64,000 nucleotides of DNA from Proales similis (taxonomy: Eukaryota > Rotifera > Eurotatoria > Ploima > Proalidae), in contig JAGVRJ010000002.1 of the NCBI GenBank assembly GCA_019059635.1, positions 186,001-250,000 of the forward strand, in the 5' to 3' direction. The notes beneath the pieces are model-generated. The model saw only the letters and a list, made by a program, of their open reading frames with translations. It was not told the origin of the DNA and made no database searches. The first letter of the stretch is position 1. Each line of letters begins with the position of its first letter. The position numbers and the translations under genes are program-made. This document shows, one piece after another, positions 11,291 through 24,800 of this stretch.

Positions 11291-14216
11291 GGTGTTGAGA
11301 GATGCAGAAGCGGATGATACGATTTAAGACCGCATTTTCAACTCAAATCGGCATATTCACACAATCTAAAAGGAATGCTTGTGTTCACATTGCGTAAATG
11401 GATCCCTGTAATGCTCGCAAGCTAATGCTCCTCTTCTCCTCTCTTTTGCTTTTCATTTTCGGATCAAATGCTCCGTAATTAGCAAACAGGATGCCACCGG
11501 GCCGAGAATAGGGCGATGATAATAACAATGAAAAACGAATTACTGAAAGCTTTGATAATTAAGATCATTTTTGATTTGCGAGCTCAAATGCCAGAGCAAT
11601 CGTTTGTGGTGAAAAGTAGTGCCAAGTGCCTGATAACCTGTCGCTTCGGGTCGTTTGAAAAAGCCCAGCTAGTTGTGCCCACAATAAGACTGGGGACAAG
11701 TCTGACGCGCAAATAGATTCGTTTGCATGTCTCGGCGTTTGCCTTTGAGGCTTGAGAACAAAAGATATTCTTGCAAGGGCATGGCCAAGAGGCAGACTTG
11801 GTGATTGCCAGCTCTGACCAGAATTGCGAATAGGGCGAGCAGAGGCAGTCAAGTGACAAGCGACATTTTAATAGAAGGCCAACCAGCTCATTATTCGAGT
11901 TTAATTACTGACGTCGTAGAAATTCAATTTGGTCTGGTGACGCAAACCGAATAAAATGAATGTAAATTATTTTTCAAGATTCGCATGCAACCCTGCGGAA
12001 AGAGCGCGTGCGTTCAAATCCTATCCAAGTTCTAATTGCATTCACACGAATCAAGGAGCGGAAAAGCTTTGGGCTCCTTATACTCAACGCGAGCTTATTA
12101 GAATCAGAGAGCATAAAGCGGAGTCTGCTAAGCGGCTTATGCCTTCAAGGCTTCTCTAGTCGAGATGAGATAGACGCAAGCGATTGCTTCTCGGTTGTTT
12201 AAGAGAAATAAAATAGCTCGCACTACTTTCATAACTCATCTTGATAGCGGCCTGAAAACAGCGCGCCATCAAAACATTCCACTCTGCAAGAAACAGTCGC
12301 TGTTGAAACAGCCTTGTTTCTTCAGAGCCCGAAACAAGAAATAAAATCAGATAGTAATTATTTTCAGTAAATGCCTGTCTGGCCGTCTTTCGTTTGTATT
12401 TGATTGAACAGCAGCAATAAACCAAGCCTTGCAGGCTGATGCGTTCGAGCCGAGAATGAGGCAAATTTGCATCTTTTTTTTTTTATCATGTAAACCTATT
12501 GAAAGCGCGGAGGAGAATAGTGATTGCATAAACCGACGCTTAATTGGTTCCTCTAATTCCCGACTCACTCACTCGCCTACTGGAGTCGATAAATGTAAGT
12601 GATCGATTAGAGTACTCGTTGCCACAGCAGTTTAGTAATGCCGTTGTACACCTGCCAGAAATTTAAAGAAATTAAGAAAAAACTAAACGGCCATTCGTCG
12701 TGGTTCACATCTCCTGCTTTCGCACATGTTAGTCACAAGAAATTATATAATTGAAAGAGCTCTATTGTCATCAGTTTACGCAAATTTCAAACAGAAAGAC
12801 AGCGATATGAACAGAGCTCAGTTGGCTCACACGCGTCACGACTATCTGAGACGCGTGTGGTATGGGCGAGAGGAAGCGAAAAGGACTGAAGATGATTTTA
12901 TAATAAGAAAAGAAAATCGCAATGGCACTTGGAATCGGAGTTGAAGCCATGTCTCGATTCTTTTTCGCCTCAATCGTCCGTCCAATCAGGCTGTGTCTGA
13001 TCGGCTGGCTGCAGCTCTAATTAGAAATAGAAATCTTAAAACGAACAAATGCCCTGCAATTTTTCCATTGACGGAAGCACGAAATTCGAACAGGCAAGCT
13101 GGTGGATAAGTTAGTTGAGGCAAGGTATTGTCAGACGGAATCCGAAGACGACTCAATTAGGCAGTCTGAAGTGACTAGAAATTGAGTACTGAGGAGAAAA
13201 TGGAGGCAAGAAATGACTAGTCGAACATGAAAGCACCAGACGGCTATAATCAGTGTCAGTCCCGATATTCGCGAATAATTGCTTGGTTCGAGGCGGTTTT
13301 AGAAAAAAATTCGATCAGAAGGATGCGAAGAGATTTGCCAGCGTTCAATTGTCTGACATGCAATTTATTTACTCAATCTCACACGATGTAGATGAATGAC
13401 GGGTGAATGCCCGAGGACTTTGCCAATCCAACAAGTTTTGATTGAACAATTCAAGAGGCACTTATCACGCATTTATTATATCCTTCCTGCATTCTTTCTG
13501 CCGCTTTTGTTAATGTTGTCGCTCTTCACCGATGTCTAATTTGTTCAAATTACTCTCTAATTCAGGTAAGGAGAGAATGCAATTATTTCCTCGTGCCGCT
13601 TGAACGAATCGAAAACTTTTCAGCCCCAGTCCACTTCTCATATAAATGTATCAGGAAAAAAATGAGAAAAGGAAAAAAAGGGGAAAAACGGGGGAGGGGA
13701 GTTAGCAACATCCGGAACGGCAAATAGTAAACTTTGAGAGCAAATGTTCGGACTCAACGAGTTGAGATTAAAGGATTTAAGGTTGACTTGAAGAATGAGA
13801 CTCTAAGATTGACGCGACTATCGGGACAATCGGACAGGCTCGATAGGCTCGAAGGCGTAGCTTGATCCTCTTCTATTTGTTCATGCCTGGCCCTCAATTA
13901 TTATAATGCGATTGATGATAATTTTCATCATATATATTTAATGCAAATGAGAAGAGAAACGCGGCTGCTTTGCCATGTCTGGCTTGAATAGTTCGTCATC
14001 AATTTGCATTCTACTTACTAGCGCTCGCTCGTTGTCTCTTGCACTAGGGCTGCGTGAAATATTCGACTGAAGCGTCTAAATTGCGTCACACAATCTATTT
14101 CGGACGCATTGGAGCGAACGTCAATAAAACCAAAAAAAACAGAATTTGTCGAAGGAAATATCTGCGCCAAGAAGAACAAAACTATAAAAATAAAGGAACG
14201 AAGATAGAAGCAAGTG

Positions 14217-14254
14217 ACACAAACACACACACACACACACAGACGCACACACAC
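14217..14254. repeat. (CA)n microsatellite, interrupted
   Basis: Two CA runs separated by an AGACG interruption, about 120 bp upstream of the OATP start codon. Confidence 0.9.
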
Positions 14255-14376
14255 AATAAAGGCCGTCAAGCTAAATAGAGAGCCGATCAAGCTGGATTTA
14301 GGTCGACACGCCCAATTCAGACGCATTTCGCAGCGGCCCACTAGTTTTTCAAGAACAATTTCCACCGCTTGACGTC

Positions 14377-16641
14377 ATGAACGAGGAAAAGGCGGAGAGT
14401 CAAGTAAAATTTGAGCTCAGCTCAGAGCCAAGTGCAGCTTACATTGAAGAAGATGAGCCGAGTCGAGTATCGAATGGCACAACTCTCACTTCGATTTCTG
14501 CTCTGAGAAACATGCTAAGCGACTCGTTCTCCAACTCGAGTGTGATTGGCGAAGCAATATCAATTAAGAACAAGAATCTTGCGCTGGTGGTGCTCTGCGC
14601 TTGCGCGCTAATGCAAAACGTTATAATCGGTGGAGCGAACAGCGCCATATTGACAAGCATTGAACGAGCCTATTACATGACGAGCATTGAATCGGCGCTG
14701 TTCCTCAGCTTTTATGACATTGCCAACATAATCGCCTCGCCCATAATCGGCTACTTTGGCGACCGCGTCTACAAGCCACGAGTGGTCGGCCTCAGCATGC
14801 TTGGCCTCAGTCTGGGCTGTGTGGTGCTCACTCTGCCGCAGTTCGTCTCGATCGACTCCTCCAGCAGCAATCTAGTGGTCAAAAATCAAACAGAATGGTC
14901 GCGTCACGAAGCGCTCTGCAACCTGAGCAGTCAGACAGACGACGAGCTGCACTCGAATTTAGACGAAATGCGGCACGCTCTGGCGGGCACTCACAATCTG
15001 GTCAACAATGTCAAGTACATATTCTATCTTGGCAATGTCATAAACGGCATCTCAAGCGTGGCCTTGTACACAACAGCAATAACGTTTCTGGAGAACATAT
15101 TCGCCAAAGAGGAGGTGCACATGCGTCAGGGCATTTACTATGCGGTGGGCGCCATAGGCGTCGGCATTGGCATGCTGGCCACCGGCAATTTCCTCAAACT
15201 GAACGGTGCTCGTCGAAATCTGGAGGCCAGGATGATGGGCCAGCATCAATATGTTCGAGCCTACTCCACTGATCCGAACAGTGTCAACTGGATCGGGGTA
15301 AGTGAACTCGCTCGCTCGCGCATTTAAACTACTTGAATCTAAAAAATTCGCTTCCAAAAGGCCTGGTGGATAATTTACCTGATCGGAGCAGTGATCAATT
15401 TGATACTGGCCTTTCTGGTTCTTGCCTTCTCGCCAAAGCTGATTATTGCCAAGTCAATCGATCCGGCCTCGTCCGCGGCTGCTCTCAATCCGAAGCCCAA
15501 GCGATCGGGTCGAACTTTTCGCGCTCATCTCTCTGAATTTGTGCAGAGCGCTTGCCACATCCTCAGCAACCGCGTCTATTTGTTCATTGTGATCTGCGCC
15601 ACGTTCGAGACTTTGTTGATAAAAGGCTTCTCCTCCTATTTGACCAAATACCTCGAGTACCAATACAGACTGGCGGCGAGCACAGCCACGATGATCGTGG
15701 GCGGCATCAGTTTTGTGAGTCTGGTGGGCGGCGTGATGCTCGGCGCCTTTTTGGTCAAGAGACTCAGATGGCACATGCGGCAGTGTGCGCGATTCGTTGC
15801 GTCCGTTCTCTCCTTTACCTGTGTCCTATTTGCCTGCTTCATGATTCACTGTCCTCAAGAGATGTACATAAACTCTGACAGCGAGCAGTTCATTTCGTCC
15901 GAATGCAGCTGTGACTCGAACGGCTTCTATCCGGTTTGCTACAACCGCGCCTACTTGTTTCAGACGCCGTGTCACGCAGGCTGCCGCACTAAACTCGACG
16001 ACACATACACCGACTGCAAGGTGCTCAATTCGCTTCTAAACACAAACGCGTCAATAAGCATCGGCGCCTGCGATCGGCCCGCACACCACTGCGTCAACAC
16101 TCTGGTCATAGTCAGCATCATAGGCTTGTGCGTTCTCTTTCTCAGCTCAATCGTCCTGTTGCCTTTACTGCGCGTTCTGCTCGAAAGCGTGAGCATTGAG
16201 AATCAGTCGTTCGCCCTGGGCATACGGTCCCTCTTCAACAAGTCGTTTGGTAATCAGCCACATTTGCACTCAATTCTCTTGTTGGTATGACGCTCTTAAA
16301 TGTATTCGGTTACTTAAGGCAACATTCCGGGCCCAATCATTTTCGCCGGCATTGTAGACAGAGCTTGCGTGCAATGGACCAAAAATCCAGTAACCGGAAA
16401 CAAGACATGCCGCCTATACGACAATCTGGCGTTTTCACGAGGTTTAGGAACCGCGGGAGCGTCTCTTCGCTTTTTATCTGCCACTTTTGCGTTTATCACG
16501 CTAGTCTGCGTAAACCGTGCAAATGCTGGCCCTCCCGCTGAACCTTCCGAGCCATCGGATTCGAACGGCCTTAGCAACCATGCGTTCGACAGAATTGAGC
16601 AGCCGAGCCAAAGGCAGTCGACAAGCATGAGCTCCATATAG
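14377..16641 (+). CDS. Organic anion transporting polypeptide (SLCO/OATP)
   Basis: Twelve-TM sodium-independent transporter of amphipathic organic anions at the plasma membrane, 710 aa. Exons 14377-15297, 15361-16249 and 16319-16641, introns 63 and 69 nt, phases consistent. Cytosolic N-terminus about 65 residues; TM1 begins at LALVVLCACALMQNVIIGGA. The family motif GYFGDRVYKPRVVG follows TM2/TM3, and the NWIGAWWIIYLIGA segment starts TM7. The large loop between TM9 and TM10 has the Kazal-like cysteine module diagnostic of OATPs (ECSCDSNGFYPVC, TPCHAGC, near residue 487). C-terminal TM segments continue into exon 3 (IPGPIIFAGIVDRACVQW). Substrate cannot be inferred. An AATAAA lies in the 3' flank near 16840. 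Confidence 0.95.
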
Positions 16642-17379
16642 AGCGCACTCCTCTTCCTCTTTTCGCTCCTTCTCTTTATATTGTTATCGCACTCGTTCGA
16701 GTAGGCGAATCAAATCTATTTCGGCTTATCTCTTTTCAAGTGGCCTTTGTCGTTTAAAACAAATTATTTTCTACGCAGTTCCGCATCTATTTTTGAATCT
16801 GCCTGTTTTGTTTGATCAAGTCAAACCAGAAAGCCAGAAATAAATAATTAAAAAAAAAAAGAAACAAAAGAGAGACCGGCTTGTCGCGTGTGAACTCGCT
16901 TGACGCAAATTGAACAGCAATCTGATTTGCCTCTCTAGTCCCGACTGAATAAAGCTCCAAGACAGCCTATATTTTGGCACATGTCAAAGCTGCTATTTCA
17001 CAAAACACGTTTGATTTGTCGCGTTTTATTCTAATCAGCCAATATGGGACTCGACTCGTTTTCTTTTTGTCCCATATCGTTTGAGTTGGTAGCAGAATCA
17101 GGAACATAACAAAGGAGGATGGGAAAAAAAAGAGCAAAAACAAATTATATTGAGGGTAACAGAGGAGAGAAAAGCGGCGTACAAAAAAAAACAACTAAAC
17201 GAAAGCCGAGTATTTAGAAAAGAAAGCCCAAGAATGGAAATATAAATGCACTTGGTCAATTAGATTGTAGTCACTTGAGGTGTCATTGTGTCGCAATGGC
17301 CACCCATTGTCTTTACAAAAATTAACAATAAAGAAGGAATTTAACCAACAGAGAAGGAAAGAAACGAGAGCACTGGCGA
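16642..17379. other. Convergent 3' flanks of OATP and dystrobrevin
   Basis: AT-rich, A-tract rich, no coding signal; expected to hold the two 3' UTRs. Confidence 0.5.
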
Positions 17380-20300
17380 CTAGTCAATGGCGTCTCGTTT
17401 GGCCTCGAGTAAAGCTTGCTGAGTCTCGGCGTCCAGTCGATCGACCATTAGGCGCTGTTCGAGTTCGCGGCGCCACTCGTTCACTTGAGCTTGTCCGTCG
17501 ATCGGCTCCACCTGGCCAATGCCATGCTCGCCATCGTCTGCCTCTCGATTCAGACGGTTAAAGTCGTCCATGAAGGCTTCGGCAAGCAAATAATTCTCCA
17601 AGTTGTTGTACTCGTCTTCTTCATCTTCTTCGTCGTTTTCGTCGCCGTTCTCTCGTTGTTTGTCGTCAAATTCAAGCTTCGGTGCCGCGAGCTCTTCAAA
17701 CAACGGCTCATTTGCTTGCTGATTGCCGTAGTGAGCCAATGGATCATGGTCATCGAGCTCGACGTCCAAATTAACGCCGTTGCGCTTCTCGCATCGACTG
17801 GTCTTTCCCAGGGAGGCTCTATTGACCGGATAAATGCAACTATTGTAAATCTCTTGATCGACAAGACCACTGTCCGAGTTTAACTCTTTGACCAAGTTCT
17901 GCATGGCGTTTGTGACCGAGTCGGCGGCCAGAAGAAGATTGTTTCTCAACTCGATTGTGCTCGGGTCCAGAGACGAGCTGATGGAAGAGGCGCGCGATAG
18001 GTCAACACCTACGCTGCTGCCGTAATAGTCCATCAGGTGCGTTTGCTTTTGAAATCGGCCATTGCGAAGATCGGACAGAGCTGGAGTGGACGGAGTGCTC
18101 CAGCTCTTGGCGTACCCGGCCGACTGAGATGCGATTTGAGCGATCGGCGACTGAGGCGAGGCATAAGTTGGAGAAGGAGAGTAAGTTGAAGTTGTCACCG
18201 TCTCCGAGAGCTTCTTCATGTTTCTATTCGACGACTGGTCGTTCGTCTGGGTAATCACTGAGTCGAGAAGAGCGAGTCGCTCAAGCAGCTGATTCCTGTT
18301 GCTCTCGAGCAGTTGCATTCGAGTCTCCAATTTTCCTTTTTTCTCCTTCAAGCTCTTCAGCTCTTGAATGACGAGCGGATTGAGCGATTTTTGCCTCGTG
18401 CCGCTCGACGACAGAGACGCGTACGGGTTGGCTTGCTTGCGCATGCTCATGTAGGCGTCGAACGCCGACTCACTCTCCCCGCCCGAATTCAACGAACGAT
18501 TCGACATCTGACGCATTTTCAGTCTCTTTATCTCTTTGAGGATCTCGCGGTTTTGCTTCTCGAGCTTGGCGACCAGCTCACGTTTTTCGTTCAGCAGACG
18601 TTCGTTCAGATTCTTGTCTTCGTTCAGGTCGTCGATGCGAAAATCGGTCTCGGACAGGCTGCGAATGGCCGCTTTGCGTTCGTTAACCTCTCGCCGCTCG
18701 CACCGACTGAGTGAACCGTTCGAGCTGGGCAACAAACGGCGGCCGGCTGCCTGTCGAGACAAGCTACCGCCTCGGAGACACTCGTTGCTCATTGAATCAC
18801 TGTAGAGAGCGTAGTTGGATCTCAGCTTTGAGTTGTACGCGTCGATGAGAGAAGAGACCGTGTGCTGGGCGCCACCACTGTTGCCTGCTCGATTGGCCGA
18901 GGGCGCTAGATGAGGATTTCGGTTGTAAATGTGAGCGAGCCTTTCGCAGTAGCCGGCGATCAGCTCGTGCTCTTGTCCGCTCAGCTTCTGTGGAGACAGG
19001 AGATGGGCGTAGGCGCTTGAAATGAAGCGAATATTATTTTCGGCCGCCAACTTGGCACACGCATGTGCTCTACTTACTTTTTACTCAGCTCTCGAGCGTC
19101 CGATTGACCATAAGAGTGTTTATTTCGAGTCATTGATAGAGTGCCGCTCATGTTTTTGTTGCTGCTTGCCTGCCGACCTGCGCAGTGCGGCAGTGTGCTT
19201 GACCTTTATAATGATTCAGTTATCGGCGAGAGAATTAAGGCTGGCGCAAGACTCACATGTTGGGCATGGTCTCAGGACGACTGGGCGCCGACTCGTTTAC
19301 AAACTCGAAACGACTCGGAAAGCGACTGGGCCTAACCTCGTGCGAGAACGATTTGTTGACAGAGCTGTGCTGCTGGCCTGCTCCACCGCAGCTGCTCAGC
19401 GGATACATTGAGTTGGCCTGATGCTTTATGGCCTCTGTCTGGTGGTTGCCTCGTCTCATTGATATCTGATGATCACTGTAATTTGGCATTGTGGACTCGT
19501 AGCGAGCGTCTAGTGTGCTCGATTTCGGCTTGCTTATCGTGTTCTGGGAGAGCAGCTGCTTGCTCGGCCGACAGAACAGAGAGCGCTTGAGCGAGTTGGA
19601 TATTTGCTTGGCGGTTGACTTGTAGTTTGTATACTCTTTCATTTGATGCGTGAGCTGATGCGACTGGCTGATTCGGCCGCGCCAAAAGCAGTCTTGGCAC
19701 AGCTGATACTTGCGGCATTTCTGACACTTGTATCTAAAGCCGTTAAAGTGACTGCGCGAGCAGGCGCTGCACGCGATCGGATGAACCACGTTCTGGACGA
19801 ATATGAAACGATGAAATATGTTGAGCCAAATGAAGCAGGCTGGTGCGGTGTCGGCCGTTGACACTGAAAGAAAGTCGTCGAGCTCAACCTGAGAGTTGAA
19901 GTCGAAGCAGCTTCTGCTCAGGTTCTCGTTGTAGCCGAACGACGGCTCTTCGAACACCGACTTGGGCAAGACGAGCACATCTTTGAGGTATTGCTCGAAC
20001 AAGCTGAATATGAGTGTGTGCGTGTCCGGGTGACTGAGTTGAGTGAACATATCTTCAAAATAAATAGAAACGTCAGCCAACTAACAAATGAGCTCGCCCG
20101 AGCGCGTGTGACGAGCAGTCAGTCACTAAGAGGAGCCACTTACACTTGAGCTTGTCGATCAGATTGCCGGCGCACATGGTGGTCAGAGAGACTTTTAAAG
20201 CGAGCACGCTTATGGCGCTCAGCCTCTGACGGTCGTAGAGGTTGAACAGCCACGAGAGCAAGAGACTGGTCTGAACTTCGACGTTCAGCTGCTGGTGATA

Positions 20301-20768
20301 TGCCAGACGCTTGTTCAACTGTGAATACATGTTGTAGATGCATGACTCGACCTTGGACAGACTGAGCTCGGTGAACAGGTCGAGTGTGTGGAGACTGTTG
20401 TCGCGGAACGATTCGATCACATTCCACAAGTCGATCAAATGAACTGGACAAGAGATTAGAGAGCGTTGCTGATTAGACTCGGTCGTTCACTTACGGTTCA
20501 GCTTCTTCTGAATGAAGCGAAGCTTGGAAGCGGTTCGGTAAGTTGCGAAGCGAATTACGTCGAAATTTTGAGCACCTGGTGCGTCATGTGCTCATGAGCG
20601 CGACGATCGAATGGATCGAACAAAAAGCAACAAAACAAACTTACGAAGCTCGAGAATAATTTGCTTGTAATCGGCGACCATTTTGGCGTGTCTTGCATCG
20701 ATCATAACCGCACGGCCCGACAACGACGACGAATGCGTCTGTTTCTTGGCCAAATGATCACTAGACAT
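17380..20768 (-). CDS. Dyb: Dystrobrevin
   Basis: Cytoplasmic scaffold of the dystrophin-glycoprotein complex at muscle and neuronal membranes, binding dystrophin through coiled coils and syntrophins. Five exons: 20768-20645, 20575-20495, 20443-20144, 20052-19257, 19069-17380; 996 aa, frame-consistent. The EF-hand-like region opens with FDVIRFATYRTASKLRFIQKK and HLIDLWNVIESFRDNSL; SFGYNENLSRSCF precedes a ZZ zinc finger (HPIACSACSRSHFNGFRYKC, QLCQDCFWRGR). After HQMKEYTNYKSTAKQ comes a long low-complexity linker. Two coiled-coil segments follow (ELVAKLEKQNREILKEIKRL and LKSLKEKKGKLETRMQLLES). The protein is longer than vertebrate dystrobrevins because of a serine/acidic-rich tail. The 187-nt intron before the last exon is the least certain junction; its acceptor was chosen by frame. 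Confidence 0.94.
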
Positions 20769-20960
20769 TCTGCTCTGCTATTCTTCGTTGATCAGGTCGT
20801 TCATAGCGGCTCAATCAACACATCCTCTGTCTGCCTCATCTAAACAGTAAGTCAACACGAGCAGTTAGTATTTGATTCAGCAGCGTTCAATACCCTCCCA
20901 TCCGAGCGACCGCTCACTCGTCCGTTTCGCACTCACTCACGCACTAGATATCGCACGCAT

Positions 20961-20974
20961 GTGTGTGTGTGTGT
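20961..20974. repeat. (TG)n microsatellite
   Basis: Short TG run about 190 bp upstream of the dystrobrevin start codon. Confidence 0.8.
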
Positions 20975-21305
20975 CTGTGCGAATGCGTGTAGAGGCCAAA
21001 ATCAGGCCTCGCTCATGACAGCAAATCAATCATGACTGGATCGATTTCGAATGTTGTTGAACGCAAACACCAATAGAAGGCAATTAATAACCAAAAAAAA
21101 GGCCCAGATCTATTGAATGTTGGCAAACGCAATAAATAAATCAGAAGAGAGCAGAACAGCTCTCCAGCTTGCCAGATGGATGTGTTTAGCGACTGGTCGA
21201 GAACACGAACGATGATTAGGCCGGAGAGATTGTCGTCGACACGCCTGCAACTCTTTTTCTTGCTCGTTTGTTAGTTCAAGAGTCTGCAACAGGCCTCGGC
21301 CGTTC

Positions 21306-21347
21306 CCTCTCTCTCTCCATCTCTCGCTCACTCTCTCTCTCTCTCTG
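21306..21347. repeat. (CT)n microsatellite, interrupted
   Basis: CT/CTCG-rich run in the dystrobrevin upstream region. Confidence 0.8.
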
Positions 21348-21781
21348 CTCCGTTACACATGCCTTCATCCTGCTCTGTTCTGTCTTGCACTCGAACTGAT
21401 GCTCTCAATGGCTGCTGCACTTTGGCTTATTGGTTTGCGTTCAGCTATTGTTTGTTTAAGCGGCCATATTTTCGCTGAATCATGCTCCAGTTGATAATTA
21501 TGACCGTGTGAGTACGCCTCAGTCGAATTGAATTTTGATATCATCGAATTAGAGATGCCCGCGCACCGGGCACTGCAAATTTAATTGCCCCATGTTGCGT
21601 AACAGCGACCAGCGGCTCTGCTCTTAAACGTTGCCTAATAGACAATCATGATGATGCCTGAATCGTACATTGGCGTATGAGCTGCTCGAGCTCGACGAAG
21701 AGAAAAAGTTTTTTCCAACTCGAACGAACTGATTGAGCGAATAGATGAAACGCAGAATCGTTTAAATAGTTTTGTTCTGGC

Positions 21782-21810
21782 TGTGTGTGTGTGTGTGTGT
21801 GTGTGTGTGT
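21782..21810. repeat. (TG)n microsatellite
   Basis: Uninterrupted TG dinucleotide run. Confidence 0.95.
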
Positions 21811-24800
21811 CAGAATTCAATAAACAGAACGCTTCCAGGGTCGTTGGATAAAGAGAAAAAATTAATTTCGGAGACAGCCCTCACGGCCATGCAGATTTGG
21901 CAAATCTTGCTCGCCTCCTCTTCAGCTCGAGAATAATTGAATTCTCGCGCATCTTGATTCCGTCTTTTATCTCAAATGGCGGCGCAGGCAAATATTTGAG
22001 GGCAAAATATTGAAGCTCAATCAGGGCAATTTCAATTTCAGGGCAGTAAACAAGCGAACGAGCTGATGAGCCTCGAGGAAATGAAATCGGCACATATAGA
22101 CAAGCGAGCGAGCTGTGTGACACCGTACTTAGCAGCTTGACTGACTTGCTTCTGCTTGGCAGGCAGGCAGGCTGAATGGTTGTCTGTCACTTTAGCAATT
22201 GATCTAGCGTCTAGGCAGAGAAGAAGCAGCTCATCACCATTCTCGTGCATAATCGATTGAAAAAAAGACGATAATTACAGTGAGTAGAAGAAGAAGAAGC
22301 GACGATGATGATGATGCTCGTCGACCGCGTTTGTCGAATTGGATAAAGGCGAAGAGGACAAGCAATATGAAAAAGCTGATGAATGCGATTACGCAACCGA
22401 CACACAGACCCAGAGAGATAGCAAAGGACTGGGACTAGAGAGAGAGAAGGCGCGCGTGTAGAGCACGCATTTAGAATAGATGTGACAACAAAAACGTTCG
22501 TGCCAGTTTAGATGCCGAAGTAGATGCCTAAGGAAAACGAGGATGCGGAGAGCGTAGAGCAGAGCGGAAAATCGATAATTTATGTATTTGTATAAGTCGA
22601 GCGGTGGCAGTGGCGGCGACATACGAGGCTATGGCGAGGCATGCGGCAAAAAAGGACGGGAAGTTGAAATGAAAATGCTGCTACGGATCGATAAGACTGC
22701 GAATAATGGTCATCGTCATGTTTTTACCGGCCAAATACACGCTAGACTTGTCCAACTTGCCAATGTATGAATTGCATTATGGCAAGCGTGTGATTATTAA
22801 GCGACCAACATCACTCGGCTTGCATGCGAATAAATCGATAATCGTTCGGACACTTGCCGGCGCCGTTCATCGTCCGTTTGTTGTTGTTGTTGGTCGGTTG
22901 TTGCTGGTCACTTGAACGAATTAATAATAATTTGGCCGCTCACCGATCGAGCCGACAACAAAGCGCATCGGTTTGTTGTCGAGGTAGCAGCCGACGCTTG
23001 GGTCATTGTTTGATAGCAGAGCGCCACTGTGCGGCAGTAAAAGGCCCAAGAAGCGAACAAGTGCTGGCTTCCCTTTCGAAAGGAATTAGCGCCACAAGCG
23101 CTTCCCAAGAGTATCTTGTTTATTTATTCGTTTGTTTGCCGGCTCGCTTGCTTTTCTTGAAACCAAAGAAAAAAAGGGCATAATGCCAATAGAGAAGCAC
23201 TTGAACGCACACACACAAGCAGCGAGAGGCTCTATGCCGGCCAATTGAATAGAAAACTGATGATGGTCAGTGGCCGAGTGCTAAACGCGCTCGCTTTTGC
23301 AGCGATATAATAAACAACTCGATAGAGTAAAGAGGCTCGAATTGCGGCTCAAGTGATGGCTCATTGGCAAAGAGTAGTGCCGATCAATAAGCTATCAAGT
23401 GGCGTTGTATTTGGCTGCTCTACGAGTTATCTCATTGCAGCCAACTATCATTAGGCGAGAGAGGTCATTAGAGCGGAACCGTTGGTCTCGCAGACAGAGC
23501 CATTGCTCGTCTCGGTTCGTCGAATAAAAAACGCGGCGCCAAGTTGTTGAATCGATCTGCTTGATTCAACTAGGCGGCGGGCCAGTTCGATCGTTGCTTG
23601 TTTGATTTGTTGCATTTGCGTGGTCGTTGTTGTGACGGTGAGCCCGAGCTTGTCGAGTTTATTGTTTGGGGACTTGCATTTTCATTAAGTGAAGCCGCGA
23701 CACCTTGCAACAAACAATGACAGCCTCATTTCAATCTGAACGCGTTCAGTCATACTCAACTCGACCGAGGCCGGACCAGTCCGACTCAGCTGAGACTCTG
23801 TTTAAAACACAAAAACACAAACTTTGGACGATGGATGGACGGCGGCGATCGTCGTCTTCGTCTATTTAAATGGCGCTCATTTTACACGAAAGGGCCAAGC
23901 TCTCAGACTCAACTTAATTACACTTGCTCCTTACTGCTGCCCACTCGGCATATTCTAACTGGCCACTCGGCATATTCGCAATACTTTTCTTTCTCTCGGG
24001 CCTGTTTGTGGGCGCTGGCCCCTTCACGAGCAACAGCATTTGAAATTTAAGATGTAGTGGCCGTTTGGAGCGGCTCGCTTCGTTTGTGCGCGTGTTCGAC
24101 TCGCTTATTCAGTCTAGCGGGGCTTTTAGATGCAAACGGACACGACGTTACAAATTAATCTCTGGTATTTGATTTCATCCTACTATGTCGGCTTTGTTGC
24201 AAGCGCGGCCTGCCCTCCATCCACCGCACCCATCTATCGCCTGCATCGAGCGATCGCTTTGTATATTAATTCGGCCGTCTAAATATCAAGCTCTTATCGG
24301 TCCTAATTCGATTCATTAGATAATATTTCAACTGTGCTTGGAGTGTGCACTCAGGCACTCAAAGCAGCCAGCCAGCGAGGTTTCGAGCATTCAAGCAGAC
24401 GATGCCGCAATTGTACGGTGCACTCCGACCGCCGGATCCAAGGTGGGTGATAAGCGATGCTCATTATCGTCCGCGTTCGAGGCCCTTCTAATCAAAATTG
24501 CAGGCGTCTGTTTTTCAAGATTGCTAATTGCAGGCGCTGATCGAAGCGTCCATAATTATACATAACATCTGATACAATTCAAAGCGTACAAGCAGAGCGG
24601 TTTTCAATCAAGGCCGCTCCATTTAGCCGCACAAATGCCACCTGTGATAGCGTGATAGGTCGCGCAGATTGTTCTTGCTCAGATGTCTTCTTCAAGTCAA
24701 AACAAAAATGCCATTTAATTGAATCAAAGTGGCCTGGCTCGGTCGGAGCGATAGTGCATCGAACAATGAGCGGCAATGCACTTCATCTGGCGCACACGCG

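Larger units (their letters stand above)
9118..14376. other. Gene-poor 5.3-kb interval between GPCR and OATP
   Basis: No exon chain with protein-like composition could be built on either strand. The longest frame (10598-10981, +) begins with TTG, is low in hydrophobic periodicity and resembles no family. The interval contains an AAT microsatellite (11271-11290), a G-rich stretch (13675-13700), a CA repeat (14217-14254) and much AT-rich sequence. It is the combined 5' flank of two divergent genes, so enhancers or 5' UTR exons may be hidden here. Confidence 0.5.

Noticed and set aside
19076-19240. Extra cassette exon in dystrobrevin
   Set aside because: An open frame with an acceptor exists, but its donor leaves only 8 nt before the next exon and other acceptors are out of phase.
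22854-23183. 109-codon frame with a leucine-rich start
   Set aside because: Begins with TTG, no ATG; leucine run comes from a GTT repeat.
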